NCBI RefSeq assembly: GCF_000422885.1
Contig: NZ_AUGX01000014.1
Coordinates: 124,001 to 188,000, forward strand
DNA length: 64,000 nt
Reading direction: 5' to 3'
Source: Ottowia thiooxydans DSM 14619
Lineage (GTDB): Bacteria > Pseudomonadota > Gammaproteobacteria > Burkholderiales > Burkholderiaceae_C
Below are positions 39,617 to 47,904 of the stretch, one piece after another. Made by a program: the position numbers and the translations under genes. Under the pieces are notes generated by a model. It saw only the letters and a program-made list of their open reading frames with translations, made no database searches and was not told where the DNA came from. Numbering within the stretch: position 1 is the stretch's first letter; each line of letters opens with the position of its first letter.

Positions 39617-39746
39617 GTTCATTCTGGGCTGACGTAAAGTGCGCTGCGGCCAACGTTGCACAAAGCGGAAAGACACCGCTGCGCTGTGTTTGTTTGGAAC
39701 GGGCGAGGTCGGTAACTTCAGGGCTTTCCAATTACCAAGCTCTGCC

Positions 39747-40085
39747 ATGGCCTACGTTGTCACCGAAAACTGCATCCGATGCAAATACATGGACTGCGTC
39801 GCCGTCTGCCCCGTCGATTGTTTCCACGAAGGGGACACGATGCTCGTCATCAACCCGGAGGTCTGCATCGACTGTGGTGTGTGCACGCCCGAATGCCCGG
39901 TCGGGGCGATTCGCCCCGACGTCGACGACGGCATGCGTGGCTGGGCCCTGTTCAACGCCAAGTACGCATCTGTATGGCGCCCAATTTCCGCCAAAGGCGT
40001 ACCGCCAGATGATGCTTCGGCATGGGACGGCGCCCCGGAGAAGCTCAAGGCCGCCTTTGGTGCAAGCGATCCTGCGCTGGCTTGA
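39747..40085 (+). CDS. fdxA: 7Fe ferredoxin
   Basis: A 112-residue ferredoxin. The first motif [18 protein letters not shown] and the second [16 protein letters not shown] give one [3Fe-4S] and one [4Fe-4S] cluster, as in the Azotobacter FdI/FdxA type with its C-terminal extension. It is a low-potential cytoplasmic electron carrier. Start at ATG 39747 ([12 protein letters not shown]); the open frame back to 39639 is not family-like. It is convergent with the lysR gene that follows. Confidence 0.95.
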   Translation: MAYVVTENCIRCKYMDCVAVCPVDCFHEGDTMLVINPEVCIDCGVCTPECPVGAIRPDVDDGMRGWALFNAKYASVWRPISAKGVPPDDASAWDGAPEKLKAAFGASDPALA

Positions 40086-40182
40086 GCGGGTGTTTTAGAC
40101 CGCCTATAGGAGCCGTATGGTGTTGCCCTTCGGCTGCGAAAGGGGCTACGTTCAGCGATGAACTGGCGCGCGCCGTTTTGAT

Positions 40183-41109
40183 TTAAACGCTTGGCAGCCG
40201 AGTCTCGCGTTCCCTGACGAAGATGCGCGCCACCGAGGTCAGGACCAGCAGATTGGGGTCGCGCTCGCGCGCTTTCATGATGCTCAATCCCATGGTCTGG
40301 CTAGCGCCCTCGCTTTCAGCAAACGGAATGAACCGCACCAGGTGCTGATACATCGCACGGATGCGGCCGGGAACCACTGCGCAGGCTACTCCGCTAGAAA
40401 CCAGGTTCATTTGAGTGAAGATGTCCTGTACTTCCATCACCACGGATGGGTGAAAATTCTTGAATCGCTCTGCCAGTTGGACTGCGGAGAAGGGCCCCTC
40501 GGCCAAAGTAACCACCTTCTCGCCCACGTGCTCTGAGAGTACGATGGTCTCGTGCACGGCGAGCGGCGAGCTCAGCGGGGCGGCGAAATAGGGCTCGTCC
40601 TCAAACATGGGCAGCGACACCAGGTCCGAGTCGCCGGGAAGTATCTCGGCGAACACCGCGTCGATCTGCCCCTGTTTCAAGCGGGGCAGAAGTTCGTGGC
40701 GGGACTTGCCCAGGATCAGCTCACACTGCAGGTTGGGCCGGCGCTGATTCATGGACTTGATGAGCTCGGGTAGCACATGACTCGTGAGGGAATAGAGCGA
40801 GCCTATTTTCAGCCGATCAGACGCGTAGCCGGCAGCAATGCGCGTAGCCTCAATGCCCCGATCCAGCCTGCTGAGTACGTCCCGGGCCACGCCGGCCAGC
40901 GTGTGAGCGGCCTCTGTGGGCACCAGGCCCCGGCCCTCGTGGCGAAATAGCGAGCAGCGCACACTGTCTTCCAGGGAGTGCAGTGCGCGGTGCACGCTCA
41001 CGGCGCTGGTGTTGAGTGCGTCGGCGGCGGCGTTGAGCGTCTTGCACTCCAGATAAGCCACCAGGGCCTCCAGCTTGCGCGACGAGATATCTTCACTCAG
41101 GCGATGCAC
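40183..41109 (-). CDS. LysR-family transcriptional regulator of the catabolic cluster
   Basis: A 308-residue LysR protein. The HTH is at ~11-70 (KLEALVAYLECKTLNAAADA ... SVHRALHSLEDSVRCSLFRH), followed by an effector domain (LPRLKQGQIDAVFAEILPGD, VSSGVACAVVPGRIRAM). It starts at a GTG (41109). It is on the same strand as, and 22 bp downstream of, the quinone oxidoreductase gene, so the two are probably cotranscribed. Its targets are likely within the following cluster, in parallel with the IclR regulator. Confidence 0.85.
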   Translation of the reverse strand: MHRLSEDISSRKLEALVAYLECKTLNAAADALNTSAVSVHRALHSLEDSVRCSLFRHEGRGLVPTEAAHTLAGVARDVLSRLDRGIEATRIAAGYASDRLKIGSLYSLTSHVLPELIKSMNQRRPNLQCELILGKSRHELLPRLKQGQIDAVFAEILPGDSDLVSLPMFEDEPYFAAPLSSPLAVHETIVLSEHVGEKVVTLAEGPFSAVQLAERFKNFHPSVVMEVQDIFTQMNLVSSGVACAVVPGRIRAMYQHLVRFIPFAESEGASQTMGLSIMKARERDPNLLVLTSVARIFVRERETRLPSV

Positions 41110-41131
41110 GGTGTTGCTCCTGGGGTTGATG

Positions 41132-42106
41132 TCAGCGCGTCAGGATGACGACCTTGCCCTTGACGCGGCGTTCCATGACGTCCCGCAGGGCCTGGCCGGC
41201 TTCTTCCATGCGGTAGCTGCGTGTGACGGGGGGGTGTACGGAGCCTGAGGCGTACAGCGCGAAGAGATCTCTCATGTGCGCCCGCGTGGTTTCGGCGTCG
41301 CGACGCAGGAAGTTGCCCCAGTACACGCCAACAATCGACGCACCCTTGAGCAGCGGCAGGTTGAGTGCCAACCGGGGAACTTCGCCAGCGGCGAATCCCA
41401 CCACCAGATGTCGTCCCTCCCATGCCATGCAGCGAAACGCGGCTTCGGACCGCTCACCACCAACGGGGTCGAAAATGACGTCAATGCCGTTGGGCGCTAA
41501 TTCCTTGATGCGTTCGCGCAAGTCTTCGGTCGTGTAGTTGATGACGGCGTCTGCACCGTGGGTGGTGCAGAGTTCGAGTTTGCCGGCGTCTGATGCAGCG
41601 GCGATGACACGTGCGCCCATGGCCTTGCCGATCTCGACTGCCGCGATGCCGACCCCTCCACCCGCGCCCAGCACCAGCAGGGTTTCGTTCGCTGCGAGCC
41701 GGCCCCGGTCCTTCAGTGCGTGCAGGGTGGTGCCGTAGGCCAAAACAAAGGCGGCGGCTACGGAATAATCCATGCCCTCGGGTATAGGCACGACGCGCTC
41801 GGCCGCGATCACCGCTTCCTGGGCGAAGCCGCCAAAGGTGGCGCTACCCACCACGCGATCGCCTACGCTCCAGCCGCTGACGCCAGGCCCCAGCGCCTTC
41901 ACACGGCCCGCTACCTCGCCACCAGGCGAGAAGGGCAGTTCGGGCTGCACCTGGTACTTGCGCTGGATGATGAGGGTGTCGGGAAAGTTGACGCCAGCCG
42001 CGTGTACCTCGATAAGAACCTGTCCGGGCCCCGGCACGGGAGGCGAGATCTCGTCCACGACGAGGAGTTCGGGGAGTCCCCATTGCCTGCACACCACTGC
42101 TTTCAT
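41132..42106 (-). CDS. NADPH:quinone oxidoreductase-like zinc-free MDR protein
   Basis: A 324-residue medium-chain dehydrogenase/reductase. The GroES-like N-domain has AGVNFPDTLIIQRKYQVQPE and LPFSPGGEVAG. The Rossmann segment is LLVLGAGGGVGIAAVEIGKA, and DVIFDPVGGERSEAAFRCM follows. No zinc-ligand cysteine set is visible, as in quinone oxidoreductase (Qor) and enoyl-CoA reductase-like members. Start ATG 42106 (MKAVVCRQWG); the longer frame to 42190 covers the divergent promoter. It is transcribed divergently from iclR and shares an intergenic operator-like site. Confidence 0.85.
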   Translation of the reverse strand: MKAVVCRQWGLPELLVVDEISPPVPGPGQVLIEVHAAGVNFPDTLIIQRKYQVQPELPFSPGGEVAGRVKALGPGVSGWSVGDRVVGSATFGGFAQEAVIAAERVVPIPEGMDYSVAAAFVLAYGTTLHALKDRGRLAANETLLVLGAGGGVGIAAVEIGKAMGARVIAAASDAGKLELCTTHGADAVINYTTEDLRERIKELAPNGIDVIFDPVGGERSEAAFRCMAWEGRHLVVGFAAGEVPRLALNLPLLKGASIVGVYWGNFLRRDAETTRAHMRDLFALYASGSVHPPVTRSYRMEEAGQALRDVMERRVKGKVVILTR

Positions 42107-42182
42107 CGTTGTCTTTTTAGTTGTAGTTGGCGGGTCAGTATAGCCAAGAGCCCCATTGCGCGCTATCCACTTTAAATTTATA

Positions 42183-42197
42183 TTCCGCACAGCGAAA
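42183..42197. promoter_or_regulatory. IclR-type operator candidate, site 1
   Basis: TTCCGCACAGCGAAA, an imperfect palindrome just before the iclR start and within the qor-iclR divergent region. It matches site 2 at 43130-43144 in 12 of 15 positions, and 15 of 18 when the shared CTA flank is included. Confidence 0.6.
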
Positions 42198-42211
42198 CTA
42201 GAAAGATACCC

Positions 42212-43015
42212 TTGGGACGAACCGTTAAACCGATCAAAACACCTCGCAGCGAATCCGAGGAGGATCGTCGCTTTGTAAGTGCCCTGGCGCGCGGTCTGGA
42301 TGTCTTGCGCTGCTTCCAGAACTCCGACGGGTGGTTACCCAACCAGGAAATTGCACGCCGCACCAATTTACCCAAGGCCACTGTTTCACGTCTGACGTAC
42401 ACGCTCACCACGCTCGGCTATCTGGAGCATTCACCCGAGCGTGAGATGTATGCCCTCGGGTTGCCGGTGCTGGGTCTGGGATTCAGGGTGCTTTCGCACT
42501 TTGAGTTGGGGCGCATCGTGCGGCCGTTCATGCAAGCCTTGGCGGATGAGGCCCAGGCCGCCGTTTCATTGGCCGTACGCAGTGGTGGTTGGGTCGTGTA
42601 CGTGACCCACTGCCGTTCGGGGGCACCGCTCACGCTGGGTTTGGATGTAGGGGCACGCCTGTCCCTGGCGACCTCCGCCATAGGGCGTGCAGTTCTGTTT
42701 TCGCTGGATGATTCCACGAGCGAAAAAGCGCTCGCCAGTCTTCGAGCAGAGGCGCCGCTGGAGTGGGAGCAGGGACAGGTTGGTCTGCAGCAGGCCCGCG
42801 AAAGCTACGCGCGCCAGGGAGTGGTGTTGTCCCTTCCGGGGGCTGATATCGGCGCGGCTGCGGTTACTTTGGACCCTGGTGACGGCCGGGAGCGTTTTGG
42901 GCTCAATTGTGGCGGGCCGGCCAGCATGATGACGCCGCAGCGGTTGGCGCAGATCGCTCCGCGCCTGCTGGATACCGCCGCACGAATGGAGCGAGCCATC
43001 CGTTCCGAAAACTGA
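42212..43015 (+). CDS. IclR-family transcriptional regulator
   Basis: A 267-residue regulator. The HTH_IclR at ~25-85 has RFVSALARGLDVLRCFQ and NLPKATVSRLTYTLTTLGYL. The IclR effector domain follows (VRSGGWVVYVTHCRSGAPL, GAAAVTLDP). No ATG is available: the frame is closed upstream at 42173 and TTG 42212 is the best start. It is divergent from the quinone oxidoreductase and precedes the Bug gene. Two similar palindromes, before its own start and before the Bug gene, suggest autoregulation and control of the downstream operon. In this family, catabolic operons for aromatic and carboxylic acids are common targets. Confidence 0.88.
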   Translation: MGRTVKPIKTPRSESEEDRRFVSALARGLDVLRCFQNSDGWLPNQEIARRTNLPKATVSRLTYTLTTLGYLEHSPEREMYALGLPVLGLGFRVLSHFELGRIVRPFMQALADEAQAAVSLAVRSGGWVVYVTHCRSGAPLTLGLDVGARLSLATSAIGRAVLFSLDDSTSEKALASLRAEAPLEWEQGQVGLQQARESYARQGVVLSLPGADIGAAAVTLDPGDGRERFGLNCGGPASMMTPQRLAQIAPRLLDTAARMERAIRSEN

Positions 43016-43129
43016 AAACAAGCGCCGGTGAATGAAACCTTTCGGGACGCATAAACAACCTGGTTCAAGGCAAAACCCGGTTTACCGCGCGGGTTGGCGT
43101 CTGTAAACTAAATTTAAGGATGCATCAAA

Positions 43130-43144
43130 TTCCGCTTAGCGGAA
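43130..43144. promoter_or_regulatory. IclR-type operator candidate, site 2
   Basis: TTCCGC-TTA-GCGGAA is a perfect 15-bp inverted repeat, 66 bp upstream of the Bug protein start. It resembles site 1 at 42183-42197, including the following ACTA and nearby GAAAG. Confidence 0.65.
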
Positions 43145-43209
43145 CTAAAAGAAAGCATTCTGGACTCCGGGCTGTCACTGGTGTCCTATCCCACTTACAG
43201 GAGTCTTCC

Positions 43210-44172
43210 ATGCGACGTCGTGATCTGCTTCTTGCCACTGGTGCTCTGGGCGCGTTGCCCTTGGGTGCTGCAGCCCAGACCTTCCCGGCCAGGCCCATCA
43301 CCCTGTACTGTCCGTTTCCGGCAGCCGGGCCTACTGATCTGATGTTCCGCTCCTTGGCAGATGCGACCGGCCGTGTGCTTGGGCAGCCGGTGGTGGTGGA
43401 GAACCGCCCTGGTGCCGCCGGCACCATGACCGCGCCCACCATGCGTACGGCCCGCCCCGACGGCTATACGCTCACGCAGTGCCCAATGGGCATGTTCCGT
43501 GTGCCGCATATGCAGCGCGTGCAGACCTTCGATCCGCTGAAGGACTTCACCTACATCATCAACCTGACTGGCTATACCTTCGGAATGGTGGTGCGTGCCG
43601 ACTCGCCATTCAAAAGCGTGAAGGACATCGTGGCCTTCGCCAAGGCCAACCCGGGCAAGCTCACCTACGGCTCCACCGGTATCGGCGCTGGCCCTCACTT
43701 GGCCATGGACGAGTTCGCTTCTCGCGCCGGCATTGATATTGTTCATGTGCCATTCAAGGGCAGCGCCGACATGCTGCCCGCGCTACTGGGCGGGCATGTG
43801 ATGGTGGGCACCGACACCACCGGTTGGGCGCCGCATGTGGAGAGCGGCAAGATGCGCCTGCTTGTGACGTATGGCAGCCAGCGCACCAAACGCTGGCCTC
43901 AGGTGCCTACACTGAGAGAGGTGGGCTTTGATATGGCCTCCGACTCACCGTTCGGCATCGTTGGCCCCGCTGGTATGGACCCTGCCGTGGTCAAGGTTCT
44001 GCATGATGCCTTCCGCACGGGGCTGGCCGATCCGAAGGTGGTTGAGATGATTGATCGCTACGACCAGCCCACGATCTACATGAACCCGGCCGATTACGCC
44101 GAGTGGGCGAAGAAAACCTATGCCGATGAAGCACGCACCATTGCGCGCCTGGGTATGAAGAACTCGCTTTAG
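43210..44172 (+). CDS. Bug-family (tripartite tricarboxylate) substrate-binding protein
   Basis: A 320-residue periplasmic solute-binding protein. The signal begins MRRRDLLLATGALGALPLGA and has a twin-Arg-like start and AAA-Q cleavage region. The Bug signature follows: FPARPITLYCPFPAAGPTDL, VVVENRPGAAGTMTAPTMRT and GKLTYGSTGIGAGPHLAMDE. Such proteins bind carboxylates and usually act with TctA/TctB membrane partners, none of which are in the window; orphan Bug proteins are abundant in Burkholderiales. ATG 43210 has AGGAG upstream; the frame from 43120 lacks this. Its neighbours suggest the ligand is the carboxylate that the cluster degrades. Confidence 0.92.
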   Translation: MRRRDLLLATGALGALPLGAAAQTFPARPITLYCPFPAAGPTDLMFRSLADATGRVLGQPVVVENRPGAAGTMTAPTMRTARPDGYTLTQCPMGMFRVPHMQRVQTFDPLKDFTYIINLTGYTFGMVVRADSPFKSVKDIVAFAKANPGKLTYGSTGIGAGPHLAMDEFASRAGIDIVHVPFKGSADMLPALLGGHVMVGTDTTGWAPHVESGKMRLLVTYGSQRTKRWPQVPTLREVGFDMASDSPFGIVGPAGMDPAVVKVLHDAFRTGLADPKVVEMIDRYDQPTIYMNPADYAEWAKKTYADEARTIARLGMKNSL

Positions 44173-44183
44173 GAGGCGCTTAG

Positions 44184-44579
44184 ATGAATAGCTTCCAGCA
44201 GCCGGCATCGCTTGCGAAGCCGAATGGGTTTTCCCATACCGCCCGCGCTCAGGGCGGGACGACGATCTACGTGTCAGGGCAGGTGGCCTATGACAACGCG
44301 GGTAGCGTGGTGGGCGAGGGCGATCTGGCCGCGCAGACGCGTCAGGTCTACTTCAATATTCAGCAAGCACTACAGGCTCAGGGCGCGTCCACGGACGATA
44401 TCGTCAAGACTGTGCTCTTCGTGCGCGACCTGGATACCGAGAAGGCTCGGGTTATCCGCGAGGTGCGCGCAAGCTTCCTGCGCCCGGACGGCCCACCCGC
44501 CAGCACCATGGTGGGTGTATCGTCCCTGGCTCGGCCAGAGCTTCTTCTTGAGGTCGAAGCGATCGCGGTGGTGTACTGA
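44184..44579 (+). CDS. RidA/YjgF-family protein (first copy)
   Basis: A 131-residue RidA-fold protein. It shows TIYVSGQVAYDNAGSVVGEG, QTRQVYFNIQQALQAQGAS, DDIVKTVLFVRDLD and PPASTMVGVSSLARPELLLE. The Arg in SLARPELLLEVEAIAV is near the position of the active Arg of enamine/imine deaminases. It could hydrolyse reactive imines or enamines, but many RidA subfamilies have other roles. It follows the Bug gene by 11 bp and precedes the dehydrogenase by 1 bp: one operon. Confidence 0.9.
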   Translation: MNSFQQPASLAKPNGFSHTARAQGGTTIYVSGQVAYDNAGSVVGEGDLAAQTRQVYFNIQQALQAQGASTDDIVKTVLFVRDLDTEKARVIREVRASFLRPDGPPASTMVGVSSLARPELLLEVEAIAVVY

Positions 44580-44580
44580 C

Positions 44581-45600
44581 ATGACCGCACCACAGGAGCA
44601 ACCCAGGCCCGGTGGCCTGACACTCAACGGGCGCGGGTTCACGCCGGGTTCAGCACGTGTTGCGGTACTCGGCGCCGGCGTGATGGGGCCGGGCATCGCG
44701 CTGGTCTTTGCCGAGTACGGATATCAGGTCGATCTCTGTGAAGTGCGGCAGCCCGCGCTGGACGCCGGGATGGCCTCGCTGGCTGACGCCTTGAACCTCA
44801 AGGTGCATGCGCAGGTATGTGATCCCGCAAGCGCGCGCGCTACGCTTGCCCGCGTGACGCCGCGCATCGGTATCGCTGAAGGCATCGCTCATGCGGATCT
44901 GATCGTGGAAGCCGTGCCGGAAGACCGGGAGATCAAGCGCGCCGTGTACACACAGGTGGCTGACACAGCGCCCGCGCACGCCGTGGTCTGGAGCAACACC
45001 TCCACGCTGGATGTGTTTTCTCTCGCACCCCCCGCAGTGGCACCTCGGCTGCTGGTGGCGCATTGGTTCGCGCCGCCCCACATCCTGCCGCTGGTAGAAG
45101 TCGTCTGCCAAGACCCCGTGCCAGAGTCACTTCGCGAGGAAAGTGTCGCGCTGCTACGAGCGCTGGGCAAGGCGCCCGTGGTTCTGGAGAAATTCGTCCC
45201 TGGTTTTGTCATTAATCGTTTGCTGCGGGCGCTTGGGCGCGAGTCCTTTGACATGATTGAGTCGGGCGTCATCTCCATCGCCGAACTCGATGTGGCCGTG
45301 CGCACCAGTTTGGCGCCGCGCATGCAGGTCCTGGGCATCATGCAACGCTACGACTACACGGGGCTCAACCTGAGCCTGCGCAACCTGGCCGATCCAGACA
45401 TCGTCGACGCGCCGGTCAACCGGAGCCCGGCATTGCTGCAAGAACGCGTGGCCCGTGGCGAACTGGGCGTTGCAAGTGGCAGCGGCTTCTACGACTACGG
45501 CGGCCGCTCCACGCTGGAGTTGCAGCGCGAGCGCGACCTTCGTCTGTGGCAGGTCATGCGAGGCCTGGCTGAACACGCCTCTGATCCAAAGCCCATCTGA
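44581..45600 (+). CDS. 3-hydroxyacyl-CoA dehydrogenase family protein
   Basis: A 339-residue NAD-dependent dehydrogenase. The Rossmann motif is VAVLGAGVMGPGIALVFAEY, and the catalytic His/Glu region is LLVAHWFAPPHILPLVEVV. The C-terminal dimerisation domain has GKAPVVLEKFVPGFVINRLL. The single short C-domain fits 3-hydroxybutyryl-CoA or L-carnitine/hydroxy-acid-type dehydrogenases rather than the FadB fusion. In context it probably oxidises a 3-hydroxy acid or its CoA ester. The reading frame is open upstream into ridA, but ATG 44581 gives the correct N-terminus. Confidence 0.88.
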   Translation: MTAPQEQPRPGGLTLNGRGFTPGSARVAVLGAGVMGPGIALVFAEYGYQVDLCEVRQPALDAGMASLADALNLKVHAQVCDPASARATLARVTPRIGIAEGIAHADLIVEAVPEDREIKRAVYTQVADTAPAHAVVWSNTSTLDVFSLAPPAVAPRLLVAHWFAPPHILPLVEVVCQDPVPESLREESVALLRALGKAPVVLEKFVPGFVINRLLRALGRESFDMIESGVISIAELDVAVRTSLAPRMQVLGIMQRYDYTGLNLSLRNLADPDIVDAPVNRSPALLQERVARGELGVASGSGFYDYGGRSTLELQRERDLRLWQVMRGLAEHASDPKPI

Positions 45601-45610
45601 ATTCAATTCC

Positions 45611-47821
45611 ATGACATCTTCCTTATCTGAAGGGGCGGCGCGCCTCCGGCCTCTTGTCGATCCGCGCTCGATCGCTGTGTACGGCGCCTCCGCCGATCTC
45701 ACACGGCTGGGCGGCATGCCCGTGGCCCTGCTCACAGAACGTGGTTTCAAGGGCGCCATCTACCCCATCAACCCCAAGTACACGGAGATCGCAGGGCTGC
45801 CTTGCTACCCTGACATCGCCTCCCTTCCCGCACCTGCCGACCTGATCGTGATCGCTGTGGCGGCGCCTGAGGTGGTGGGCGTGATGCGCCAGGCTGCCGC
45901 GCGCGGCATCCGCGCCGCGGTAGTGTTCGCCGCTGGTTTCGCGGAGGCAAACGACAGCGAAGGGCTGGCGCTGCAGGCCGAACTGGTTGACGTTGCCCGC
46001 GAATTGGGTATGGTGGTTGCAGGCCCGAACTGCATGGGTTTTGGCAACCTGGACAGCCACGCGTACAGCACCTTCACAGCCATCTTCCGCACGGTCGAGC
46101 CGCCCGCCTCACCGCGCGATACCGGGCTGGTGACGCAGAGCGGAAGCATCTGCTCGGCCATTTACGCTGCCGGCCGCCAGTTGGGCGTGCGGTTCAATGT
46201 GGTGATCAACACCGGCAACGAGGCCTGCGTCGAGTTTTCAGAATACCTGGAGTACCTGGCCGATCGCCCTGGCACCGAGACCATTGTCGGCTACATCGAA
46301 GGGCTGCGTGATGGCGCACGGTTTGAGCGCGTAGCGACGCGCATGCGCGACGAGGGCCGTTTGCTGACCCTGCTCAAGGCAGGCGAAACGGAGAAGGGCG
46401 CGCTCGCGGCGGCGTCCCACACCGCCGCGCTCGCAGGCTCCGGTGCGGTGTACCGCGCCATGTTCGAGCGGCTGTGCGTGGTGTCCGCGCACGACATCCT
46501 GCATGCCGCAGATGTGGCCTATCTGGGGCGTTTTCGTGAACGCGCCAGCGGCCCGCGCGTGGCTGTGCTCACCATCTCCGGCGCCATCGGTGCGTTGCTG
46601 GCCGATGCCTTTACGCAGGCGGGTATTGACTTGCCTGAACTGAGTGTGCCGGTGCGCGAGGCGCTTCGCGAAGGTATTCCGCGCTTCGGCATGGTGCACA
46701 ACCCGGTAGATTTCACGGGCAACATCGTCAATCGGCACCAGTTTGCAGCGCAGGCACTTGAAACGCTCTTCGCATCAGGCGAGGTGGATTTCGCTGTGAT
46801 CTATGCGCCGGGTTTCCTGATCGACCGCATGTCCGAAGGACTGGCTGCGGTTTCCAAGGCCACAGGTCGTCTGGTGGCGGCCATTTCCACCGGCAAGGTG
46901 GCCTCGCGTGAGGTGCTCGAGGCCGCCGGCGTTCCGGTCTTCGACGACACGACACGCGCCGTGCGCGCGTTGGCCAGTCTTGCCCATTGGCACGAGAATC
47001 GCAGACGTTACGCTGGCAGCCCTCGCGCCACATCGCCCGCGAACTTGCCTGCGGTGGCTAAGGAAATCGTTCGAGAGGCCCGCCGCGATGGCGAACTGAC
47101 CATTGACGAACACCGCGCCAAGCGATTGATGGCCGAGTTCGGCGTGCCCGTAGCGGAAGAGCGCGTAGCGCTGACTCCGGCGACGGCGGTGGAGGCCGCG
47201 CGCGCCATCGGCTACCCGGTGGTGCTGAAGGTGCTGAGTGCCGACATCGTCCACAAATCCGAGGTAGGTGGGGTGCGCCTGAACCTGATCGACGACGGTG
47301 CTGTGCAGACGGCTTGTGCCAGTGTGCTGCAGAGAGTGACTGAGCGAGAACCCCAGGCAAGGGTGGCTGGTCTGCTGGTGCAGAAGCAGGAGGCGCCAGG
47401 CACAGAACTGCTGGTGGGCGTGGTGCGCGATCCGGTCTTTGGCCTTGTGATGACACTGGGCCTGGGCGGCGTGTGGACAGAGGTGTTTGGCGATGTGGTG
47501 CACGCGCCGCTGCCGGTGAGCGCTGAGCTCGCCTCAACCCTGCTGCGGCGCCTCAAAGCCTGGCCGTTGCTGGAAGGTTTCCGTGGCGCCGAGCAGGTGA
47601 ACGAGGGCGCGCTGGTGAAGGCCATTGCGTCGATCTCTGAGGCAGCCTGTGCGCTAGCCGCAGACCTCGATGAATTGGAAATCAATCCTCTCATCGCGCG
47701 CGCCGATGGGGTGGTGGCGGTCGATGCTCTTCTACGCCTGAGCCGTGGCCTGGAGCCCACGGACGTGCTGCCCGGTCTGCGAGAGACAGCTTGCGGGCAA
47801 CCTGCACGAGTGCTGCCATAA
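45611..47821 (+). CDS. NDP-forming acyl-CoA synthetase (acetate--CoA ligase family), fused alpha-beta
   Basis: A 736-residue protein. Order: CoA-binding domain (~10-140, SIAVYGASADLTRLGG), succinyl-CoA-ligase-like domain with the probable phospho-His in AAASHTAALAGSGAVYRAMF, and a C-terminal ATP-grasp domain (~510-720, AIGYPVVLKVLSADIVHKSE, GGVRLNL, LDELEINPLIA). It should interconvert acyl-CoA and acid with ADP- or GDP-linked phosphorylation. Its position after the 3-hydroxyacyl-CoA dehydrogenase suggests activation or release of the pathway acid. The frame extends upstream inside the previous gene, so ATG 45611 is chosen. Confidence 0.9.
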   Translation: MTSSLSEGAARLRPLVDPRSIAVYGASADLTRLGGMPVALLTERGFKGAIYPINPKYTEIAGLPCYPDIASLPAPADLIVIAVAAPEVVGVMRQAAARGIRAAVVFAAGFAEANDSEGLALQAELVDVARELGMVVAGPNCMGFGNLDSHAYSTFTAIFRTVEPPASPRDTGLVTQSGSICSAIYAAGRQLGVRFNVVINTGNEACVEFSEYLEYLADRPGTETIVGYIEGLRDGARFERVATRMRDEGRLLTLLKAGETEKGALAAASHTAALAGSGAVYRAMFERLCVVSAHDILHAADVAYLGRFRERASGPRVAVLTISGAIGALLADAFTQAGIDLPELSVPVREALREGIPRFGMVHNPVDFTGNIVNRHQFAAQALETLFASGEVDFAVIYAPGFLIDRMSEGLAAVSKATGRLVAAISTGKVASREVLEAAGVPVFDDTTRAVRALASLAHWHENRRRYAGSPRATSPANLPAVAKEIVREARRDGELTIDEHRAKRLMAEFGVPVAEERVALTPATAVEAARAIGYPVVLKVLSADIVHKSEVGGVRLNLIDDGAVQTACASVLQRVTEREPQARVAGLLVQKQEAPGTELLVGVVRDPVFGLVMTLGLGGVWTEVFGDVVHAPLPVSAELASTLLRRLKAWPLLEGFRGAEQVNEGALVKAIASISEAACALAADLDELEINPLIARADGVVAVDALLRLSRGLEPTDVLPGLRETACGQPARVLP

Positions 47822-47904
47822 AGGCTATTGTGCGGCGCGTGGTGCGTATACCCTCGCTTGAAGGGCGCACCTGACGGGGCAGCGTAGCTGCCCCGGAGGT
47901 TCGG

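Noticed and set aside
44212-44580. 5' extension of the dehydrogenase frame through ridA
   Set aside because: RidA is unambiguous in the other frame and ATG 44581 gives the correct Rossmann N-terminus.
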